Positions 1 to 8,837 are shown, counted from the first letter of the stretch. The stretch: DNA of 49,138 nt from an uncultured Clostridia bacterium (GCA_944393485.1 CALYAJ010000006.1:1-49138), one strand, 5' to 3'. The notes: a model not told the origin generated them from the sequence alone. Program-made: numbers and translations.

Positions 1-473
1 ACTTTAAATATTTTATCAATATATTCTTCTTTTACATAATAATCTAATAACATTACAACTGCAAATCTAATTTCATACTCTTTTTTTGATTTAAAATATT
101 TGCTTATTATTTTCCAAAAAAATTCAGGATTTTTATTTGCATCTTTTAAATCAGTACAAAAGCTATCACATACTGCCCAAGAATTAATTTTTGGTACAAA
201 ATTAATTATATATTCTTTCTTTTTTTCTAAATCTATTTTTAAATTTGCAATTACTAAAGCCTCTAACATTAATTCTTCCAAATATTTTTCTTGCGGATTA
301 TTTAAATATTCTTCAGGATTATCTTTTACTATTTCTTTTGCTAGCTTTCTTATTTTTGGAATTCTAACTCCAAGTACTTCTATATCTACTCCTGGGCATA
401 AGTCTGTACTAAATTCTTTATATTTTGCATCACTTAATTCTATTAATTTGTTTCTAATTTCTTCATTATTCAT
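1..473 (-). CDS. DNA alkylation repair protein (AlkD-like), 3' end cut off by window
   Basis: About 157 residues are visible, translated from the ATG at 473 down to the window edge; the rest of the usual ~220-240 residues lies outside. The sequence reads as an AlkD-type HEAT-like repeat glycosylase. The N-terminus MNNEEIRNKLIEL is followed by a GVRIPKIRKLAKEI segment, LMLEALVIANLK, and the signature-like INSWAVCDSFC, which fits the family stretch around the DNA-facing groove. The family removes positively charged alkylated bases such as N3-/N7-alkylpurines. A GGAAAGG-like ribosome binding site lies upstream of the ATG. It is the last visible gene of the minus-strand run starting at rbgA and is separated from the ytvI-like gene by a hairpin at 489-519. 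Confidence 0.8.
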   Translation of the reverse strand, partial: MNNEEIRNKLIELSDAKYKEFSTDLCPGVDIEVLGVRIPKIRKLAKEIVKDNPEEYLNNPQEKYLEELMLEALVIANLKIDLEKKKEYIINFVPKINSWAVCDSFCTDLKDANKNPEFFWKIISKYFKSKKEYEIRFAVVMLLDYYVKEEYIDKIFK

Positions 474-488
474 ATATACACCTTTCCA

Positions 489-519
489 TAGGGATTTAAG
501 GGCCGTCCCTAAATCCCTA
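489..519. terminator. Inverted repeat between ytvI-like gene and alkD
   Basis: TAGGGATTTA and GGG pair with CCC and TAAATCCCTA around a CCGT loop, with one bulged base. It overlaps the stop codon of the ytvI-like gene. There is no T-run of note, so it may be an RNA-processing hairpin or partial terminator rather than a strong stop. A related AGGGATTT...AAATCCCT palindrome occurs at 25926-25953. Confidence 0.5.
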
Positions 520-1617
520 TTCTAGTTCGAAAAAGTCTTTTAATATGCCTTTATGTACATTATTTGAAAATACTTCTCTTATAATTAAGAATATTATTGG
601 TCCTAATAATAAACCAATTACACCAAATAATTTAAATCCTGTATACATTCCAAGTAATGTAAATATTGGATGCATTCCCATTTGTTTGCTTACAAATTTT
701 GGCTCTAAGAATTGTTTTATAATAGACCATGCAAGCCATAAAACAAATATTGCAATTCCTGCTGGTGCATTACCTTGAATTATTAATATAATAGCCCATG
801 GAACCATTATAAATCCAGCTCCAAATAATGGTAATAAATCTACAAATCCTATTAGTATTGCCATTATTGCAACATATTCTATATTTAATCCACATAAATT
901 AAATATGCATAATCCTATTGTAACTAATATAAAACATAATAAAGATAATTTTGCTTCGGCTTTAATATAATTCCAAATTATTTTTAATGATTTTACAACT
1001 ATTTCATTTGCTTTTTCTAGCCATTTTTTTGGTATTTGATCTTTTAATAATTTTTTAACATAATCTCTATCAAAACACATAAAAATTATTGCAAGAATTG
1101 TTATAACTGTATATGTAATTGCTCCTGGTACTTGTCCTGCAAAGTTAATTATTCCTGTAGCAAAACTATATACAACATTTTTTACAACCTCTAATATACT
1201 TCCTAAAGAATCTTGTATTACAGAAATCCAGTCATTTGGAATTACAAAATTTCCATTTGCAAAATTATTTATAAGTCCTAATCCCCAATTATATACATCA
1301 TCCATAGATGAATTTAAATTAGTTAATAAAACTTTTGATTCTGAGATTATTGCAGAAATTAAAACTGCAAGTAATGAACCAATTATTAATACAACTAATA
1401 TAAGTGAAATGCTTGCTGAAGCTTTTCTTTTTAATTTACATTTATTCATAAAAAATTTTATTAATGGTTCTATCATTGTAGCAATTAAAAATGCAATTAT
1501 AAAAGGTACATAAAACATTGCAAGTTTATATGCAAGAAATAGTAGTACTAAAGTAAATACTAATACTACTGTTTTAAATAATATTCTAGAATAATATCTT
1601 CTCTTTTCTCCATCCAT
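517..1617 (-). CDS. AI-2E family transporter (YtvI-like integral membrane protein)
   Basis: A 366-residue polytopic membrane protein of the AI-2E/YtvI family. A short charged N-terminus is followed by two hydrophobic segments (about residues 13-50) and a pair at about 64-90. A soluble loop containing SSMDDVYNWG follows, then a cluster of further membrane helices. The C-terminal pattern GVIGLLLGPIIFLIIREVF is the family's characteristic ending. The family includes the B. subtilis sporulation protein YtvI and putative exporters; the substrate here cannot be told. The start codon lies just past the mrnC stop, so the two are probably translationally coupled. Length is normal for the family. Confidence 0.85.
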   Translation of the reverse strand: MDGEKRRYYSRILFKTVVLVFTLVLLFLAYKLAMFYVPFIIAFLIATMIEPLIKFFMNKCKLKRKASASISLILVVLIIGSLLAVLISAIISESKVLLTNLNSSMDDVYNWGLGLINNFANGNFVIPNDWISVIQDSLGSILEVVKNVVYSFATGIINFAGQVPGAITYTVITILAIIFMCFDRDYVKKLLKDQIPKKWLEKANEIVVKSLKIIWNYIKAEAKLSLLCFILVTIGLCIFNLCGLNIEYVAIMAILIGFVDLLPLFGAGFIMVPWAIILIIQGNAPAGIAIFVLWLAWSIIKQFLEPKFVSKQMGMHPIFTLLGMYTGFKLFGVIGLLLGPIIFLIIREVFSNNVHKGILKDFFELE

Positions 1618-1618
1618 A

Positions 1619-2029
1619 TTACTTATTTCCTTCCTCTAACGCCCTATTTAATATATATTTTAATCTTTCGTCTTGTTTAGTTAAATATAGGTATCCTATT
1701 AATCCTTCAAATGCTGTTGCATATGCATATTCTGCAGGAGTAGCATTTTTTGCTATATGATGATTTTGAGTGTTTCTTCCTCTTCTTACTATATTTTTTT
1801 CTTCTTCTGTTAGTTCTTCTTCTATTGCTTTTAATATTTTTGCTTGTCCTGCTGCTTTAACAAATTTAATTGCATTAACATGTAATTTATGTACTTTTTC
1901 ATTTGAATTATTTACTAAATTTGTTCTTATAAATAATTCATAAACACTGTCACCAACATATGCCCAAACAAGTGGATTTAATAAATTCACTTCTTGTTTT
2001 TCTCTTTTTCTTTCTATTAATTCTTCCAT
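1619..2029 (-). CDS. mrnC: Mini-ribonuclease 3
   Basis: 136 residues, a single RNase III catalytic domain without a dsRNA-binding domain, as in B. subtilis MrnC, which matures the ends of 23S rRNA. The motif NPLVWAYVGDSVYELFIR contains the expected acidic residue. RRGRNTQNHHIAKNATPAEYA and ATAFEGLIGYLYL form the conserved C-terminal half. AAGGAG lies seven bases before the ATG. It sits in an operon with the ribosome-assembly GTPase rbgA, which suits a role in 50S maturation. In many Firmicutes mrnC is next to cysS and rlmB; that context is absent here. Confidence 0.92.
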   Translation of the reverse strand: MEELIERKREKQEVNLLNPLVWAYVGDSVYELFIRTNLVNNSNEKVHKLHVNAIKFVKAAGQAKILKAIEEELTEEEKNIVRRGRNTQNHHIAKNATPAEYAYATAFEGLIGYLYLTKQDERLKYILNRALEEGNK

Positions 2030-2039
2030 TTATAGCTCC

Positions 2040-2519
2040 TTATCTATCCCATCCGTCATCCATTTCTGTTTTAGTTCTTATATATGGTTCATAAGATATA
2101 TATTCTTTATCTGCATCTTTAATCCAATATCCAAATCTACCAACTAATTTAATTGGCTTTTCCAAGGCTTCGAAATCAAGATCTTTGGTTTTAACTGCCT
2201 TAGCTCCATTAGCTAGTGATGCAGTAATATGTGGTACTTTTAATACAGATGGATTTTGTTCTTCATAATTTATATAATATTTTCTTAATTCAGCAGGAAG
2301 TTCAATTTCAAACCCACTATTATTTCCATCATTAGCATATCCTATAAGATATACTTCAAAAGTTTTTCCAACTATATCATCAAATATTTCATTTTCTGAT
2401 GGATGATATTTAAATGTACAGTGTAATTCATCATTAACATTTTCTAACTGATTTGTTTCTAATGAATGTATTAATTTAACCATTTCTTCTCCAAAGAAAA
2501 GACCTTCATAACTTAACAT
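2040..2519 (-). CDS. Hypothetical protein with two HxT motifs (2H phosphoesterase-like)
   Basis: A 159-residue soluble protein that I do not recognise by name. Two histidine motifs, HCTF (H33, T35) and HITA (H97, T99), are spaced as in the 2H phosphoesterase superfamily (LigT, YjcG, CPDase), where two H-x-[ST]-h motifs form the active site for cyclic phosphates or RNA ends. The second motif sits in PHITASLANGAKAV, similar to the PHVTL-type strand of that family. An AGGAGG site precedes the ATG. Its place between rbgA and mrnC, both ribosome/RNA genes, makes an RNA-end-processing role plausible, but this is inference. Confidence 0.5.
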   Translation of the reverse strand: MLSYEGLFFGEEMVKLIHSLETNQLENVNDELHCTFKYHPSENEIFDDIVGKTFEVYLIGYANDGNNSGFEIELPAELRKYYINYEEQNPSVLKVPHITASLANGAKAVKTKDLDFEALEKPIKLVGRFGYWIKDADKEYISYEPYIRTKTEMDDGWDR

Positions 2520-2543
2520 TTTTTGTTTCCTCCTAAAGTACTT

Positions 2544-3464
2544 TTATTTTACTTTTTCTAGTGTAATTCTTCCTAATTTACCACTTCTAAAATCTTCTAA
2601 TATTATATTTGCAGTTTTTGTATCATCAATATTTCCACCAGATACAACTGCTCCACGTATTTTCCCAATTTTTAGCATTATATCATAAATAATTTCATTT
2701 TCGGGTCTATTTTGATTTTCTAATGATTCTATTATTTCTTCTTTGTTTAAATTATATCTTTTAACTAATTTATCAATTTCATTTTCTAACATATATTTTA
2801 GAAAATGAAATGCTACTTCTGTTTTTTCTAATATATCATCTTTTATTGTTCCTGTATATGCTAAATTTAGTGCAACTTCCTCACTTTCAAATTTAGGCCA
2901 TAATACTCCTGGAGTATCCAATAATTCTATACTGTTACTAATTTTTATCCATTGTTTTTTTCTTGTAACACCTGGTCTATTTCCAACTTCTAAAGAATTT
3001 TTATTTGCTAATCTATTTATAAAAGAAGATTTTCCTACATTTGGTATTCCTAATATCATTATTCTAATTTTTCTACCAATTCTTCCTTTTTCTTCTCTTT
3101 TATTTAATTCATCTTCCATTATTTCTTCTGCTTTTTTTATTACATCTTTTATTCCTTTTCCAGAATTTGCATCTGTAATAATTGCTGGAATATCTTTCGC
3201 TTTAAAATATTCTGACCATTTTATTGTTTCTTTTTCATCTGCTAAATCACTCTTATTTAATACAATTATTCTTTTTTTATCTTTTACAATTGTATTTATA
3301 TCTGGATTTCTACTAGATATTGGTATTCTGCTATCTAGTAGTTCCACTACTACATCTATTAGTTTTAAGTCTTCTTGTATTTGTCTTTTGGTTTTGGCCA
3401 TATGGCCTGGATACCAGTTAATGTTCATTTTGTGATAACTATTATTATCTTGATTTTTATCCAT
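2544..3464 (-). CDS. rbgA: Ribosome biogenesis GTPase YlqF/RbgA
   Basis: 306 residues, a circularly permuted GTPase needed for late 50S subunit assembly. INWYPGHMAKTKRQI opens the conserved region. The G4 motif NKSD comes before the P-loop GIPNVGKSS, and G3 is DTPGVLWP. The C-terminal RNA-binding part runs to the end. The family often starts at the methionine 12 residues further in (MNINWYPGHM), but an AAAGGAG site is placed correctly for the ATG at 3464, so a 12-residue N-terminal extension is likely real. First gene of the minus-strand operon. Confidence 0.95.
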   Translation of the reverse strand: MDKNQDNNSYHKMNINWYPGHMAKTKRQIQEDLKLIDVVVELLDSRIPISSRNPDINTIVKDKKRIIVLNKSDLADEKETIKWSEYFKAKDIPAIITDANSGKGIKDVIKKAEEIMEDELNKREEKGRIGRKIRIMILGIPNVGKSSFINRLANKNSLEVGNRPGVTRKKQWIKISNSIELLDTPGVLWPKFESEEVALNLAYTGTIKDDILEKTEVAFHFLKYMLENEIDKLVKRYNLNKEEIIESLENQNRPENEIIYDIMLKIGKIRGAVVSGGNIDDTKTANIILEDFRSGKLGRITLEKVK

Positions 3465-3706
3465 TCAGATTACTCCTTTACTTATATTTTACTTGTATTT
3501 CTCCATTTTGATATATAATTATACTATCTATATTGTTTTAGTTATAGATTCAATAATCTTAGTTTTACATTATTTGTTTGTTATATCTAATGCTATTTAT
3601 TTTTACTAATTGAATGTTTTGTACATAATCTTTTCTTAGATATGATAAGTAATAGATAGTTTTAACTACAGTTCTACATTACACTATATTATTTAAGCCT
3701 TTCTCT

Positions 3707-4522
3707 TTAACTCATATTCTTCATACTATCTTCAAGCTCTTTAATTCTAGTAGCTTTAATTACAAGTCCTAAGTTATTTGGTATTTGAATAACCGCTCTT
3801 GGATTAGTTGGAATATTTTCAAAAATAATGCTCCCTGTACTAGTATGTTGCGGTCCACCGTATAGTACTCCTAATAATTTACATCTTGTTCCAAAAACTG
3901 TTGTGTTTCCTTGTGTATATGAAGACTCATTACAAAAGAAAATAGGTGAACCGCTAGAACCCGGAAAACAAGCCATGTCAATTAAAAATTCCTTTTTCCC
4001 ATTATAATCAAATTTTAAGTGTGTAGAAGTGATTCCCTTTCTAATTATTGGCTTATTATTATAAAGGTCCTCTAATCCATTTGGATAACCAATCATAATA
4101 ATATCTTCCATTGCAGAACAATTATTTACTTCTTCATCAGTTATTATTAAATCTGTTTTAAGTTTTCCTCGATATAAATTAACTTTATACTCTTTACTAT
4201 AAATATCCAATGATGCTATTGGAATTGCACATAGATCTACTTTATCATCGGGATGATTTATTATATTAAATTCATCGAGATTTATTGTAAACTTTTCTTG
4301 ATCTAATGGATTATTACTTTCATCAGCCCTACATACGGAAAAAATAATTTTTTTAGCATCTTTCACAACATGCTTATTTGTGATAATTACAGGTTGACAT
4401 ATATTTTTTTCGATATTCTCATTAAAATTCATAAAAAAGCCTGTACCAGTTGCAACCTGTTTTTCATTAATAATAGTAATTATTTTTGTAGTACAATAAA
4501 TCAATTGTTCTGACAATGTCAT
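3707..4522 (-). CDS. Trypsin-like serine protease domain protein
   Basis: 271 residues. A GTGFF strand near residue 26 is followed by the catalytic histidine in ITNKHVV (H51), aspartate in DKVDLCAIP (D96) and serine in PGSSGSP (S190). This is the order and spacing of S1-family (DegP/trypsin-fold) peptidases. No signal peptide, membrane segment or PDZ domain is present, so it appears to be a cytosolic, single-domain protease. Stand-alone trypsin-like domains of this type are often accessory and sometimes found in conflict systems. The neighbours here do not name a partner. It is flanked by 242 bases of featureless AT-rich DNA on the rbgA side. Confidence 0.75.
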   Translation of the reverse strand: MTLSEQLIYCTTKIITIINEKQVATGTGFFMNFNENIEKNICQPVIITNKHVVKDAKKIIFSVCRADESNNPLDQEKFTINLDEFNIINHPDDKVDLCAIPIASLDIYSKEYKVNLYRGKLKTDLIITDEEVNNCSAMEDIIMIGYPNGLEDLYNNKPIIRKGITSTHLKFDYNGKKEFLIDMACFPGSSGSPIFFCNESSYTQGNTTVFGTRCKLLGVLYGGPQHTSTGSIIFENIPTNPRAVIQIPNNLGLVIKATRIKELEDSMKNMS

Positions 4523-4589
4523 TTTATCACTTCCTTGCTTTATTTCATCATATTATATAACATATAAATCACACAGAAATTTAATCTTT

Positions 4590-5039
4590 TTACTCAATAT
4601 AATTTCTTTTTAAAAAATCATCATATATCCATTCTGGTCCGTAGTCAAATATATGTATTAATTCTTCAATTAGTTCATTTCTTGACATCTTCATTATATA
4701 CCTAATTGCCTTATTATAAAGTTCATCTTGATATTCTTCATATTCTTCTTGTAATTTAGTTTGTTCTTCTTCAAAATTTCTTGCTTCTCCTGGAATAGCC
4801 TTAAAATATGTGGCAATTATATGTTTACAAATTACTCTTCTTCCTTTTGCTAATGGGCACTCACATGTAGATTTTCTCGGATGTTTGATATTTAAATATA
4901 CTTTGTAATTTTTACTTCCTTTTACAATACTTGAATATTCAAATTCATTTATTTTATTTACTTTTACTACATTATTTCTTTTATAATAATCTAATCCTCG
5001 CCAACATGAATTAGCACTTGCTAGTGAAATTATTCCCAT
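4590..5039 (-). CDS. SWIM zinc finger protein
   Basis: 149 residues. The zinc-binding signature C-x-C-x9-C-x-H is complete: C59 and C61 in STCECPLAKG, C71 and H73 in VICKHI. The N-terminus GIISLASANSCWRGLDYY is typical of the small stand-alone SWIM proteins of Clostridia. The C-terminal third is acidic and helical. SWIM domains mediate nucleic-acid or protein binding and often occur with SNF2 ATPases, but none is nearby. AAGGAG is nine bases before the ATG. Confidence 0.8.
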   Translation of the reverse strand: MGIISLASANSCWRGLDYYKRNNVVKVNKINEFEYSSIVKGSKNYKVYLNIKHPRKSTCECPLAKGRRVICKHIIATYFKAIPGEARNFEEEQTKLQEEYEEYQDELYNKAIRYIMKMSRNELIEELIHIFDYGPEWIYDDFLKRNYIE

Positions 5040-5089
5040 ATCCCACTACTCCTTCTTTTTTGAGTTTACAATATTTTTTATTTATATTA

Positions 5090-6127
5090 TTATTTATTAT
5101 TTTTAATCTCCTGTTTCCCTGCTTCTTCTAACAATAAATCAAAATCAGATTTGTATAATTTATCTTGTCTTACTCTATACTTCTCAAATTCTGTTAATGC
5201 TTTATCACAAGCTATTTCATGTGATATCTTACCAGCATCTTTCAATATATCTCTATCATCAGCTAATAAAAATTTATCTATCCTTGTTGCCCAATCTTCC
5301 ATAGTCATAGGTATATTTCTTTTTGCTCTATCTTCTGCTAAATCTAAAAAAGCGGAAATAATACGTTCTAAACTTTCTAATTCTTCTTTATTTAAATAAT
5401 TCTTAGCTATTATAACATCTGTTTCAAGAATTTTCCCGTCCGGAGAATTTCTCCATGAAGTAAGTCCCATGTGTTCTTTTTCTGCATCAGCTCTATTATA
5501 TATTATTTCTGCTGCTGTTTGATGAGATACTGCATAGTGCATTTTGTTTTGTACCTTTCTAAAGAACTTAATTGTAGTTGGAGACCTTTTATCATAATCA
5601 ATACTTGTAGCATAAATATCTGTTATCTTTTGATAAAATCTTCTTTCTGATAATCTTATTTCTCTAATCTCTGCTAATAATGAATCATAATAATCTTCAT
5701 CAAAAAATGTACCATTGGCCATTCTCTTTTTATCAATAATATATCCTTTTTTAGAAAACTCTTTTAATATACTTGTAGCCCATCTTCTAAATTGAATTGC
5801 CTTATCAGAATTAACTCTATATCCTACAGAAATAACAGCATCTAAATTATAATACTTTAATTTTCTAGTAACTTCTCTTGTACCTTCCTTTTGAACTACC
5901 GAGAATTCCTCGGTAGTTAAGTCTCTATCAAGTTCCAAATCATTATAAATATTTTTCAAATGTAATCCTATATTATCAGAAGAACAGTTATATAGTTCTG
6001 ACATCGATTTTTGAGTTAACCACAAATCTCCATTTTCAAATCTAACTTGTATACCTTTATCATGAGTTTGTCTCTCAAAAATTAAAAATTCAGCACTACT
6101 ACTTCTAATTATTAAATCTTTTGTCAT
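5090..6127 (-). CDS. RhuM family protein (virulence RhuM-like)
   Basis: 345 residues matching the RhuM family: an N-terminal region with NGDLWLTQKSMSELY and SSDNIGLHLKNIY, then the EGTREVTRKLKYYNLDAVISVGYRVNS core, and FRRWATSILKEFSKKGY. The N-terminal part resembles the KilA-N/ANT-type DNA-binding modules of phage antirepressors. The family was named from a Salmonella pathogenicity island gene but is common in gut bacteria; its biochemical function is not settled. The gene stands alone with its own AAAGGAG site. Usually it is carried in accessory or mobile DNA, in keeping with this stretch. Confidence 0.88.
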   Translation of the reverse strand: MTKDLIIRSSSAEFLIFERQTHDKGIQVRFENGDLWLTQKSMSELYNCSSDNIGLHLKNIYNDLELDRDLTTEEFSVVQKEGTREVTRKLKYYNLDAVISVGYRVNSDKAIQFRRWATSILKEFSKKGYIIDKKRMANGTFFDEDYYDSLLAEIREIRLSERRFYQKITDIYATSIDYDKRSPTTIKFFRKVQNKMHYAVSHQTAAEIIYNRADAEKEHMGLTSWRNSPDGKILETDVIIAKNYLNKEELESLERIISAFLDLAEDRAKRNIPMTMEDWATRIDKFLLADDRDILKDAGKISHEIACDKALTEFEKYRVRQDKLYKSDFDLLLEEAGKQEIKNNK

Positions 6128-6231
6128 TCGCTATCTCCTTTACTATTCTTAATTCAAACATATAATTATGATTGATTTTTTAATCCTTTAAAGTTAATTT
6201 TATTAACTCTTTTTTTCCTAACTGCTACTCT

Positions 6232-6888
6232 TCACTTATTTTTATTATCTATTATTTGATAATTAAATTCTTCATCATTTTCTATAATTAAATCAAATTC
6301 ATTTTCATGACTTAATACATTTACTCTGTATTGACTGCTTCTTTCTTCACTATATAATTCTATTGGATCTCTATTTAGTTGTTCAGTTCTACTTTTTCTT
6401 CTTTGTATCTCGTTTTCTGTATTACATTTTAAAAATATTGTTAAAGATTTGTTTTTGTCTTTTTCCAAGAATACTGTTCCTACACCTTCAATTATAGTTA
6501 AAAAATAATTAGATTTTAATTGTCTTATATTGTTTTTTTCTTTATATCTTTTTGGAAAATAGAAACAATCTACACCATTGTCTATATTATAAATTAGTTC
6601 GTATATATTTTTCCAAAAGTATGATTCATAATTAGATGATGTATATCTTCCCGTATATTCCACTTCATTTTCAATCCATTTACTTATTCCGTTTTTTCTT
6701 AATGTAGTATTTACTAAAAAATCATCTGTTGAGATTAAATTTACATTTCCATAATTTAGTGCCTCTTCTTGAATTTTCTTACTTAGTGTAGTTTTTCCGC
6801 TACAACCATTTCCACATATATATACTTTGTTTAAATTATTCTTTTTACAAATATCTATTATATTTTTGATAATTTCTTCTATTTTCAT
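6232..6888 (-). CDS. P-loop nucleoside/uridine kinase-like ATPase
   Basis: 218 residues. The Walker A motif GNGCSGKTT spans residues 26-34, preceded by a beta strand (KVYICG). LISTDDFL fits the acidic base/substrate position of uridine kinases and phosphoribulokinases. TIIEGVGTVFL and the arginine-rich RRKSRTEQLNRDP stretch resemble the lid of that fold. The likely role is phosphoryl transfer to a small nucleoside-like or sugar substrate, but substrate identity cannot be read. It follows the radical SAM gene by 16 bases, so the two probably act together. Confidence 0.65.
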   Translation of the reverse strand: MKIEEIIKNIIDICKKNNLNKVYICGNGCSGKTTLSKKIQEEALNYGNVNLISTDDFLVNTTLRKNGISKWIENEVEYTGRYTSSNYESYFWKNIYELIYNIDNGVDCFYFPKRYKEKNNIRQLKSNYFLTIIEGVGTVFLEKDKNKSLTIFLKCNTENEIQRRKSRTEQLNRDPIELYSEERSSQYRVNVLSHENEFDLIIENDEEFNYQIIDNKNK

Positions 6889-6904
6889 AAGATCTAAAGT
6901 CTCC

Positions 6905-7900
6905 TTATACTTTAAAATTATTATATATTTTAGTATTACTAAATAATTTTAATATTTCTTTAAAACTTTTATCTTTTTCTTCATCATTCATATCTAATAA
7001 ATTCCATCTTAAATTTTTATTTTTGCAATTAGAAATGCTTAAAATTCCATTATTAGAAATAAATGGGCTAAACATTCCCTCTTGACATTTATCAAAATAT
7101 GAACAATTATTAACACATTCTTCTGAAAAAGTACTTCCTCTGTTTGAATCTTTTACTTGAATATATTGATTTCCTTTAAAATATCCTGACATAGGTATAC
7201 CTGTAGAAACAAGCATATTAAAATTCTCTTGATATCTATCTGTTATACTTCTTAAAAATTGTTTTATATCATCAATAGATTGATATGAATTTTTGAAAAA
7301 ATTATTAGACTCTTCTTTATTTTTTTCAAAATATTCATCATGTTTTATTAAGTCTAGTAATTTTATATTCACACCCAAGTCAAGAGCTTTTAATATTAAT
7401 TCTGGTGTTGCATTAATATTTTCTTTAGTTATAACAATATTGTAACGCACCTTAATTTTTCTATCTAATAACTTTTTTGTAATATTTATTATTTGTTCTG
7501 ATAAATATTTTTCATATTCTACTTTTCCAATTTTTTTATTTAGTGAATCCACACTTATTACAATTTCCATTCTTTCTCTGCATTTTTCTATCATATCCAT
7601 ATAATTTAAAATCTTATACCCATTTGTTGATATACGAATTTTACTATCTTTGCCTAGTTCCATAATATATTCTAATAATTCTCCAAAGTAATGAACTGTC
7701 GTTGGCTCTCCACCAGTAATTCTATAGTTTTTAATTCCATTTTTATATGCTACTTTTACAATACTTTTTAAATTATTAAATTCTATTGTTCCAAGTGCAT
7801 TATCTAAATTTTCTCCACTATCTTTACAATAAAAGCATTTTAAATTACATGCTGATGTAATTGCTAATGCAAGTATAACTTTTGGTTGTTTTTGTTCCAT
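6905..7900 (-). CDS. Radical SAM enzyme, MoaA-like
   Basis: 331 residues. The radical SAM cluster motif CNLKCFYC (C18, C22, C25) and the SAM-binding RITGGEP (GGEP at 63-66) are clear. A partial TIM barrel follows, then a C-terminal cysteine group C-x3-C-x5-C-x19-C near residues 272-301 with NNGILSISNC. This resembles the second [4Fe-4S] cluster and adGklrpCL end of MoaA (GTP 3',8-cyclase), although the spacing differs. There are no other molybdopterin genes in the window, so it is more likely a MoaA relative with another substrate than the cofactor enzyme. Paired with the kinase-like gene downstream. Confidence 0.8.
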   Translation of the reverse strand: MEQKQPKVILALAITSACNLKCFYCKDSGENLDNALGTIEFNNLKSIVKVAYKNGIKNYRITGGEPTTVHYFGELLEYIMELGKDSKIRISTNGYKILNYMDMIEKCRERMEIVISVDSLNKKIGKVEYEKYLSEQIINITKKLLDRKIKVRYNIVITKENINATPELILKALDLGVNIKLLDLIKHDEYFEKNKEESNNFFKNSYQSIDDIKQFLRSITDRYQENFNMLVSTGIPMSGYFKGNQYIQVKDSNRGSTFSEECVNNCSYFDKCQEGMFSPFISNNGILSISNCKNKNLRWNLLDMNDEEKDKSFKEILKLFSNTKIYNNFKV

Positions 7901-7960
7901 TTTTTACCTTCTTTTTCGCTATCTTTCGCGATAATATTATATTCTATTTTACATAAAAAA

Positions 7961-7985
7961 GCAAGCTATCTTACTTATAGCTTGC
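7961..7985 (-). terminator. Intrinsic terminator of the 8005-8481 gene
   Basis: Perfect nine-base arms GCAAGCTAT/ATAGCTTGC around a seven-base loop, extended by flanking A/T pairs. A T-run follows on the minus strand. Confidence 0.85.
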
Positions 7986-8004
7986 TTTTGTTTTTATCTT
8001 AATA

Positions 8005-8481
8005 TTATAAAGTTCTGTAATTATTTTTATCAGCTCTTTCATCCAATTTTCTATCATACTCTTTGTTTTTATAAAACCAATCTGTTTTCTTATCAGTTGG
8101 ATGTGCTGCTCTGTTTTTATCTACTAATATATTTAAGAATGCAAATAATGATACTATAATACCTAATGTTGATGCAATAACTGTATCAAATGTATATATA
8201 CTTGCACCTTCTCCAGATGATATTTGCATTATTGCTTCAAATAATTGTGGGCCATAATATGCTGCATATACCATAAAATATATCAATCCACCAACTAAAA
8301 TTCTTTTAAATACACAAATTAAAAATACTAAAGTTAAAAATAATAATACAACCTCCATTGTAAAATCTTGTATTGGAAATCCCGAATCTTTTCCTACTGC
8401 ATCCATATATGTAATTACTAATCTAAATCCCCAAAAGATTATACCAAATAAAAATGATAGCATTGAACTTAATTGTTTCAT
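8005..8481 (-). CDS. Hypothetical membrane protein, four predicted helices
   Basis: 158 residues, not recognised. Hydrophobic stretches at about residues 6-26, 44-62, 64-82 and 100-122 suggest four membrane helices. The C-terminal tail is short and charged (KKTDWFYKNKEYDRKLDERAD). AGGAGG precedes the ATG. The small two-helix protein gene just upstream (16-base gap) forms an operon with it, ending in the terminator at 7961-7985. Confidence 0.6.
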   Translation of the reverse strand: MKQLSSMLSFLFGIIFWGFRLVITYMDAVGKDSGFPIQDFTMEVVLLFLTLVFLICVFKRILVGGLIYFMVYAAYYGPQLFEAIMQISSGEGASIYTFDTVIASTLGIIVSLFAFLNILVDKNRAAHPTDKKTDWFYKNKEYDRKLDERADKNNYRTL

Positions 8482-8497
8482 ACGTTTCCTCCTTATT

Positions 8498-8695
8498 TTA
8501 TCTTAAGTTAAATAACATTATTACCATACCTATGCAAAACAAAATTGCACCTATAATTTTTAAAGTTATTGCTCCTGAATTTTGGTCTCCTATGCCAAAT
8601 CTTTCTCTTACAATTCTTCTTGCATTATATATAATTAATACTGCAACTAGTGATATTAATGCTCCTATAATTGATAATATAATATTTACATCCAT
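8498..8695 (-). CDS. Small two-helix membrane protein
   Basis: 65 residues: a hydrophobic helix at residues 3-24, a basic connector IYNARRIVRERFGIGDQNSG, and a second helix at 43-63. AAAGGA lies upstream of the ATG. First gene of a two-gene minus-strand unit with the four-helix protein. No family recognised. Confidence 0.6.
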   Translation of the reverse strand: MDVNIILSIIGALISLVAVLIIYNARRIVRERFGIGDQNSGAITLKIIGAILFCIGMVIMLFNLR

Positions 8696-8795
8696 TATTT
8701 AACATCCTTTTCTTTTATACTATATTTTTATTGTATTTATTTTTTATATAAAAGTCAATATCTTATATATTAAAAACATAAGATTTTTATATAAC

Positions 8796-8832
8796 AGAAA
8801 CAAGCTAGTGGCAATGCTACTAGCTTGTTTCT
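8796..8832 (-). terminator. Strong hairpin downstream of the GC-shifted gene
   Basis: Fourteen-base perfect arms starting AGAAACAAGCTAGT, extendable inward by GC pairs to a three-base AAT loop. The T-run on the minus strand is weak, so it may act as a stabilising 3' hairpin as well as a terminator. Confidence 0.7.
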
Positions 8833-8837
8833 ATGGT

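Noticed and set aside
100..525. Plus-strand ORF over the alkD gene
   Set aside because: It is the complement of a clear AlkD-like coding sequence.
3465..3706. Possible small gene or RNA in the rbgA-protease gap
   Set aside because: Only AT-rich sequence with a lone TATAAT-like element and no consistent -35 was found.
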